From contig CAIIXF020000005.1 of assembly GCA_903813345.2 (NCBI GenBank), positions 17,301,375 to 17,365,374 on the forward strand: a stretch of DNA of 64,000 bases, given 5' to 3'. The first letter of the stretch is position 1, and the number at the start of each line of letters is the position of its first letter. The DNA is from Owenia fusiformis. Its lineage: Eukaryota > Annelida > Polychaeta > Sabellida > Oweniidae. The notes beneath the pieces are model-generated. The model had not been told where the DNA came from. It made no database searches and saw only the letters and a list, made by a program, of their open reading frames with translations. The translations under genes and the position numbers were made by a program. This document shows positions 57,479 to 64,000 of the stretch, one piece after another.

Positions 57479-58313
57479 TCACAGGCTGGTATCGAAAGAT
57501 TTGTCCGCTGTGACGGAGCATGCTATTTTTCATAAAAACACTGAGAATGCTTCACGATTTATTTTTTAACTCATATGTTTCGTTATATCAAAGATAATTA
57601 CTTACTCCATGCAATGGATATATCATTTGCGTGTAACCTTCACTTCTGTTTGAAGTCCAATAACGCTAGGAGTAAAATCTATTGAAAACGGCGCCAGAGT
57701 ATCAAACTCTAAAATGTACCATTTCTTTTTTAACTTTTTAATGGCATGGATATAGTGACACGATAATATTAACATATGTTTTCAGCATAACTCTGAATGT
57801 ATTAATGAGATATTAATGCATTGGGTCTTTTTAATTTTTTCTATAAAAAATAATATTTATATTTTTTGTCCGCTGTGACGGAGCATTTTCACAGTTTACA
57901 TTTGCAACTGCTCCGTCAAAGCGGACAAAAAAATTAAACATTATTTTTTATAAAAGAAATAAAAAGACCAAATACATCAACATCTCATTTATACCTTCAT
58001 AGTTATGCTGAAACCATGTGTAAATAGTATCGTGTCACTATATCGTGCCATTAGAAAGTTAAACAAGAAATGATACATTTTGAAGTATGATACTCCGGCG
58101 CCATTTTCAACAGCTTTTCTTCCCAGCGTAATTGGACTTCAAACAGAAGTGAAAGTTACCCGCAAATGATATATTCATTGCATGGAGTAAGTAATGTTGT
58201 ATGGTATAACGAAACATATGAGTTAAAAAATAAATCGTGAAGTATTCTTAGTGTTTTTATGAAAAATAGCATGCTCCGTCACAGCGGACAAATATTTCGA
58301 TACCAGCCTGTGA
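57479..58313. mobile_element. 835-bp fold-back element
   Basis: The arms are inverted copies of about 400 bp each: the left starts TCACAGGCTGGTATCGAAA and the right ends TTTCGATACCAGCCTGTGA. GTCCGCTGTGACGGAGC or a one-base variant occurs four times, at both ends of each arm: 57503 and 57869 forward, 57910 (variant) and 58273 reverse. TAC lies immediately outside both ends, a possible 3-bp target duplication. There is no coding capacity. It fits a non-autonomous element whose RNA or single strand could fold into a long hairpin. Confidence 0.75.
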
Positions 58314-59309
58314 TACTAGTAGTTGATTTTATCCGCAAACGTATGTGTTTTCTGTTGTATGTGGAAAAGTGGAGGACGAAAGGTTTTCAAAATCCATTAA
58401 AATAGGGCGAATTTACGCCATTCACCTATTTTCAAACACAGGAACACATATATTTATTTCACCTAAAATATCAATTGATTCGTGTTTTATGATGCTCCTA
58501 CCCCATTGTTAATATATATACGATATCAGAGTTATTCGCCTTAAATATTTTGAGATATAGAGGCAAATGTGGAGGACGAAAGGATTGCATTTTATCAAAA
58601 CGAAGTGACAGTGTTCTATTTCAAATTATATGTCAACGAGACGCTCTTCAAGGGTTAGTCGCTCTATCAATTATAACTCAATGATTTCAAGAGCAGGTTA
58701 AGCGGGGGCTGAGGGCGGATGTTTATTGTATGGATGGATAATAACGTTCGTATTGCAGTTAACCAGCTATAGATAATTAGACAAGTCCCTTCAAATGCAA
58801 GATGGAAGCAAATCAAGTTAAAAGGCCCAGTGTGATTATTTTTATACATGTATATATGCCATCTGCTCTTGGATTTGGCTCGGATCAATAAGGCATTGCG
58901 TTCTTGCGTTCACTCCTATAATTGAATAAGTTCATCGTCCCCAAAAGTGTTATATAAGCAAAAATATACAAGGGGAAACGTCTAGAGGGGGTAAACTACA
59001 CAAAAACCATTTGAATGAAAATGGCCAAATAGAAAATTAGGCTTTCTTGTTTTGATGTTTGTTGAAGTTTTGACTTTTCCATCTATCGACAGTCCTCAAG
59101 GCCATTGTTGCGACAAACTATGAAATGAAAAACTTTACTCCACCGTAATTCACCGGTGACCCCGACGGGCTTTAAAATATATGAATACGCCCTGGCTAGG
59201 TGACCGTAAAAACATAGCTGATCCTTTGTGGTCACTTTAACACTGGTCAGTATCAAGCGAAGGTAACGGCCGTTATATTTTCAGTTTTCATCGAATTAGA
59301 CTACTTTTA
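58314..59309. other. Intergenic, nothing recognised
   Basis: The only repeat noticed is TGGAGGACGAAAGG at about 58371 and again at about 58570. I see no gene. Confidence 0.5.
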
Positions 59310-60304
59310 CAGGGTGGTCCAAAAAAAGTGAACCCCTGCAACAGGCTATACTTTCCTTAATACATGCATGAATTTGCTCATATTATCACTTCTTGTAGAG
59401 AAAGGTCTAACATTTTGTTGACACCATAATTTATTCTCAGTCTTGAATTTCGAAGAAATTACAAGACTTAAACAAACATGCCTCAAATTAGATTTTGTGC
59501 AAAATTTTACCAATGTGGTTGACGGAAATTGTTGATACACATGAGATGATCTTAAAAAAGCTTTCAGTGAGAGATTATAAGTCTAAACCCTACCATATGA
59601 CAAATGGGACACTATTTGAACAGAAAACACATTTCACACTTTTAATTTATTGACCATTTTGAAGCTGTTTTAATCATTCAACAGTTTAAAGGCATGTTAC
59701 CTACACAAACGGGTAGAGGGGGGCAAAGTTACCCCTTGTCACCCAAAGTCTGAGAAGCCCTTCATATAAAATCTTACAAAAATCAAAAGGAAATCTAATA
59801 TTCAGTGTTTTGAGCCATATTTCATTAGAATTGGTCCATGATTAATGAAGATATTGACATTTTAAGACCATATAGGGTTATGTTGCGATTTCACTGGAAG
59901 ATGTTCTCGTCTTTGGAAACATAAACATTTCTTTTGATCACATTAACTTTGCAACTAACAGAGGTAGGATGCTAATTTTTACATCATATTGTGTGGGATT
60001 CAAAACAAAACAAAGTCAGAAAACATTAGGTTTCCCAGACTCCGACTTAAAAGATTTCCATGGGAAGATTGTTGAAGGATTGAAGAATCGCAGATATTGA
60101 AGTTCACATTTTACCCATTTTCAGTGATGTTTCGTTAGGGCTTATAATTTCTGCAAATTTCAATACTAAGAAAATTGTATACTGTAGTAGTACAAACAAA
60201 AATTTTAGACCTTCCTCTACAACATGTGAAAATATGAAAGGATTCCTGCTGGTAATAAGGGAAATATAGCCGGTTGCAAGGGTTCACTTTTTTTGACCAC
60301 CCTG
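59310..60304. mobile_element. Mariner-type non-autonomous element
   Basis: The left end is CAGGGTGGTCCAAAAAAAGT followed by GAACCCCTGCAAC. The right end is the reverse complement with few changes (GTTGCAAGGGTTCACTTTTT followed by TTGACCACCCTG), giving inverted ends of about 33 bp. TA precedes the left end; the right side reads AT, so the duplication is imperfect. I see no transposase blocks in the 930-bp interior. Confidence 0.7.
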
Positions 60305-60506
60305 ATTTGAACTCAATCCGACTTATATGACATGGAAACTCTGGAGTATGATCATTTGTTCATATTTCATGCGTGGGCGCCACAGTTATACGATATCTCG
60401 AAGGTAAATGGGATTTTGGTTTTACAGATAATAAGATAACTGATATGCAGTGATGCGGTAACGTTATGAGAGTTTAGAATCGAGAGCTAAGATGTCAACT
60501 TTAACA

Positions 60507-61146
60507 TTTGTTACGCGGTAAACAAGATGCAAATGTATGTCATATTCCGCAACGAATATGGCATATTTATTTGCGGTGTATGACAGATTCACCTGCGGTA
60601 TATGGCATACACACTATCCAATGAGAACGTGATACGGAAGTACGCAATTGTCAATTGCATCGATTGAATGAACATGTAAAAGTTTATAAATTATTATAAT
60701 TATTACTGAATCAACAGTACAGTGTATCGAATCTATCAACTTATGCAGAAGTATCACTCACCAATCTCACGTAAAAAACATACTCAATTAATCAGGCCAG
60801 AATTCATATATTAGTACTCGAGGCACTAACTTTATTGGTAATCCAGCGTAGTTTTACATTTAGAGTCAATTCTCGCAACCAATCAAATCAAGGCTTTTTG
60901 TATTACGTTTTCAGCTGCGGTATATGTCATATTCACCTGCGGTATATGGCATATTCCGCAAGTGAGTATGACATATTCCGCAGGTGAGTATCGGGTATTC
61001 ACTGAAATCAATGTATCGCATATTCACTGCGGAATATGGCATACTTACCTGCGGAATATGCCATATACCGCAGGTGAGTATGGCATATTCACTCGTATCA
61101 CAAATACCGCGCAACCATGAATGTATGCCATATTCCGCGTAACAAA
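60507..61146. mobile_element. Element with TTTGTTACGCGG inverted ends and GCGGTATATGGCATA repeats
   Basis: TTTGTTACGCGG at 60507-60518 and its complement CCGCGTAACAAA at 61135-61146 bound a 640-bp segment. Just inside the left end (to about 60620) and over about 60910-61140 lie many copies, in both orientations, of a 20-22 base motif like TGCGGTATATGGCATATTCA. The right cluster is much larger. The subterminal motif clusters resemble those that bind transposase in some DNA transposons. No coding region is convincing. Confidence 0.6.
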
Positions 61147-61512
61147 CTTACCGCGTATTGAAACTGACCGTTCGTATCTTACATTTCCTAAAGCAGTGGA
61201 AGATGTCGTGTGCCGCCTACTTAGCGATAAAGCAAATGTGACTAAGGTATTGATAAACAGCAATAAACAGAAATAGAATCTATAATTCTATACAAGGAGT
61301 CCCACTCATCAGAGACATATTTTATTTGTCTCTGCACTCATACCAAACCATGCCAAACTTATGGAAGAGAGTGTAAGTACATGTATGAATAAAATGTCCA
61401 TTGGTTAAGGTGGTTTTGAATTTGTAATAATGGTTTTTTGATGCAAGGGGATCGTGCTTTACAGAGTTTTGGGATGCTTGTGTTTGTTTTCCAATGACCA
61501 GCTTTACACGTA

Positions 61513-62130
61513 CAGGGTGATCATTAAGTTCTGGGAATTGGTCTGCCATTTCAATATTTCTCAGCCAATTTAATTGAAATTTTCAGCAAATATATATTGT
61601 ATATTCCGAATTGACAGTAAGCATTTCATATACATATCACTTCTACAACATATTTGATTGTAATTTTAAAAAAAGAAAAAGTGGTCCGCGGTCAGCAAAT
61701 CAGCAAGTCAGTCTTTTTGGAGTCACTTATCCAGAGGCATTCTTCAGTGTAGATATGATCAAATCATTTATTATAGTTTACATTAGCCTGGACACATTTT
61801 ATGTGTTGTTGACAAACCTAGTCCATAAAGACACCTTCCACTCCTCTGGTCCTCTGGATTCATATGTTCTCTCTTGAAGATTGGCTCGAGCCATTGAAAT
61901 CAGTCCCTTATCGGAATCAAACTGATGACCGCTCATATGAATGCTTCAATATCCCAAATGTAATGAAGCCGAACGGTGCTTCATCTGGTGAATATGGGGC
62001 ATAAGGAAGTTGTGTGAACCTTAATTCTTCGAGAGTAGTACGGGCACCCGGGTACGGGCAGTTTGAGGTGTGGGAAGGAGCATTGTCACAATGGAAGATA
62101 ATTCCCTTTTTGAGTCATGATTATTCGAGG
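61513..62130 (-). pseudogene. Mariner transposase pseudogene with one intact transposon end
   Basis: TA-CAGGGTGATCATTAAGTTC at 61511-61532 is a mariner-type end. Reading inwards on the minus strand from 62130, one frame gives HCDNAPSHTS, then TTLEELRFTQLPYAPYSPDE and APFGFITFGILK, then a stop (codon at 61917-61919). Asp of CDN (62085-62087) and Asp of SPD (61983-61985) lie 34 codons apart, as for the second and third catalytic residues of DDD/E mariner transposases. The N-terminal half and the other transposon end were not found, so the element is truncated and broken. Confidence 0.7.
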
Positions 62131-64000
62131 CCTAGCCTTATGACATGTTTGCCTAATATCGCTTGATGTGTGGTTATGGAAGATAGAAAAAATAAACCTA
62201 AAACTACGACCTTTACGTTCGTATGCAGAGAGTTACATTTAGCAGCCAAGTCAGACGACAAACGAATGATTTAAAGGTAAAGTATCAAAGGCGTGAAAAG
62301 GAAATTGCACGTCAGGAACATGACGAAAATAATGATTTGTAGTTAATCAGGATGGAATGCCTTTGGTTAACACGTATAGGTCAGGTTATTTCAACCCTAT
62401 TTTGATTTAAACCTGCAATTTCAACAACAGAAAGATGACGTAATTAACAGATATTATACAGTCCCATGGTGACGGTTAACCCTTGTAAGTTTGGTCATAT
62501 TCTTTAGTGATTATGGCTCTGAATTAGCGGTTTGGCTCATGTATGAAAATGGTTTAGAATTTCAATCATCAGCGTAGTGTTGCATAATTATTATACATAA
62601 AGTGGACCAAAACGCCCTTATTTTTTTCATAATGCATACTATTTAATTCAAAGATAGTGGAGATACACGAGTCAATTTTGCATTAGTTCCTGATATACGG
62701 CATTATCTTCCCTTTCACGACGATAGGCTCCATATGGAGCCCTATTATGTAATACCTTTCAGGACGATAGGCTCCTTTTGGCACCATTATTTTTATTTAT
62801 ATACCTCAATGAAATGACAATATCTCCAGTTCCATTCAGTATTTTTACACCAAATTTTGACAAGTTGTTCTAATGTGATAATCCTTACTAAAAATTGTAT
62901 TTCAGTGATAAAATCCAAGGTATAGGTCATGGGGCGTAGGTAATTCGCAGTTTCCCCTAAAAACCGCTCTTACTTATCCGTCACCAGGGCCAACATTTTC
63001 CTCTTATATTCACGTCGGGAAAGGGTTAACACCAAGAAACACCATGGCCAATAGCTGGCTAGGGGTGTGATTTTTCAGGGACTGGATAATACGTATACTT
63101 GATAAAGCAATAAGAAGTGAAATACCCTTGGACTAGGATGTAAATATGAGAACATGAGCAAGTTCTTTAATGTACTACCCGAGAGACGCTTACGTTTAGT
63201 ACTTACAACACTGCAATTCAGAGATGACAATTAAGAATGTTAGAGGCATCGTGAGACTTATAACGAAGATTGAAAAAACTGACGCAAAAACGAGAATTTG
63301 GCAGGTAGAACTCTGACCGTACAATGAAACAGTTAGAGGTTATATATTTTGAAATATCATACAGTGCAATACTAACCTTTTATATTCAGTCAGATCGTTC
63401 TAAGATGAAATACTTCATCAAAAGGTAATCGATGACGAAACCTCAAACCTAACTTACAACCCCGCAAATAATAGTTACTTTAGAATGTAGACGATAAAAG
63501 TTATGCATTGACAAATTCGATCTGTTCTAACTAAAAGCAATTGTACTTAAGCAAGATAACAGTGAAGCCAGTAATGCCTTTGCCATTCAAAAACTAACAT
63601 CATCCATTCTCATTTCCAAATCATGATTAGCCCCTAAATGGAATATTTTCACTTATCGAAGATGTCAAATAGGTCAAATTCAAATTGTTAATAAACAAAG
63701 GAGATAGTTAGGGATTTTTCTACAATTAGAATTGAAATTCGAAATTCGACTTTTCTATCTGTTAAAGAAATGTTTGGTATAAAATTCATCTTTTTACGGT
63801 GGGTAGTCCATCTTAATTAGTTGTTTGCCCAACACCCTATGCAGACAGACTGCATAACATTACAATCGCATGATGCGAGACTCGACAATAAGCAGGAAAC
63901 TAGCAACATTTTATCACCCATATAGCAAATTATTTTTTTGCTGCTTAATAAAGGGTGAATGACAGTTCGGCTTAGTTTTAATAGTATAAGAATATCAAAA
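62131..64000. other. Intergenic, nothing recognised
   Basis: No gene is supported. A short imperfect direct repeat (CCTTTCACGACGATAGGCTC at about 62711 and CCTTTCAGGACGATAGGCTC at about 62755) is the only structure noticed. Confidence 0.5.

Noticed and set aside
61322-61549. 75-codon minus-strand open frame overlapping a mariner end
   Set aside because: It crosses the transposon boundary at 61513 and has no transposase-like residues.

Overview
The window is eukaryotic, animal-like DNA. It is AT-rich, the one clear gene is cut into many small exons with GT-AG introns, and the rest is dense with transposon remnants and satellite. An astacin protease carrying a long ShKT array, together with short interspersed elements reading like 'NNGGCCGCCATTTTTCGT', suggests a marine invertebrate, possibly a mollusc. 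That placement is a low-confidence inference.

Region 1 (1-13.7 kb) holds the 3' part of one plus-strand gene, an astacin-family (M12A) zinc metalloprotease. I reconstruct 19 exons that stay in frame to a stop at 13402, giving 1022 residues in the window: the second half of the catalytic domain with its zinc motif and Met-turn, a six-cysteine EGF-like linker, and 16 ShKT domains, most of them one per phase-1 exon. Five neighbouring ShKT exons (2777-3960) are near-identical tandem copies with their introns, and a sixth copy at 4136-4216 is decayed. A poly(A) signal follows at 13707. The 4-kb intron 14 contains a 412-bp direct duplication.

Region 2 (13.7-18.57 kb) shows no gene I can support. 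It contains a degenerate minisatellite, a dispersed repeat and a MITE-like element.

Region 3 (18576-43582, 25,007 bp) is the most striking part. It is a satellite array built from two modules, A (783 bp, 24 copies) and B (469 bp, 13 copies). Nearly every junction carries exactly one TTAA. B has inverted ends GGTATGAG...CTCATACC and looks like a TTAA-targeting, non-autonomous DNA transposon inserted at one site of A. The array starts and ends with B, and both outer flanks carry TTAT, as if the whole 25 kb were bounded by a target-site duplication.

Region 4 (43.6-64 kb) is a transposon graveyard. It contains inverted-repeat elements, a second copy of the dispersed repeat with 12-bp perfect inverted ends, a LINE reverse-transcriptase fragment, a broken protein-like exon, nested TA-flanked mariner-type elements, an 835-bp fold-back element, and a mariner transposase pseudogene. 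I found no intact gene here. No tRNA, rRNA or CRISPR array was recognised.

All coordinates were read by eye. Splice sites are inferred from GT-AG boundaries plus frame continuity, not from transcripts.
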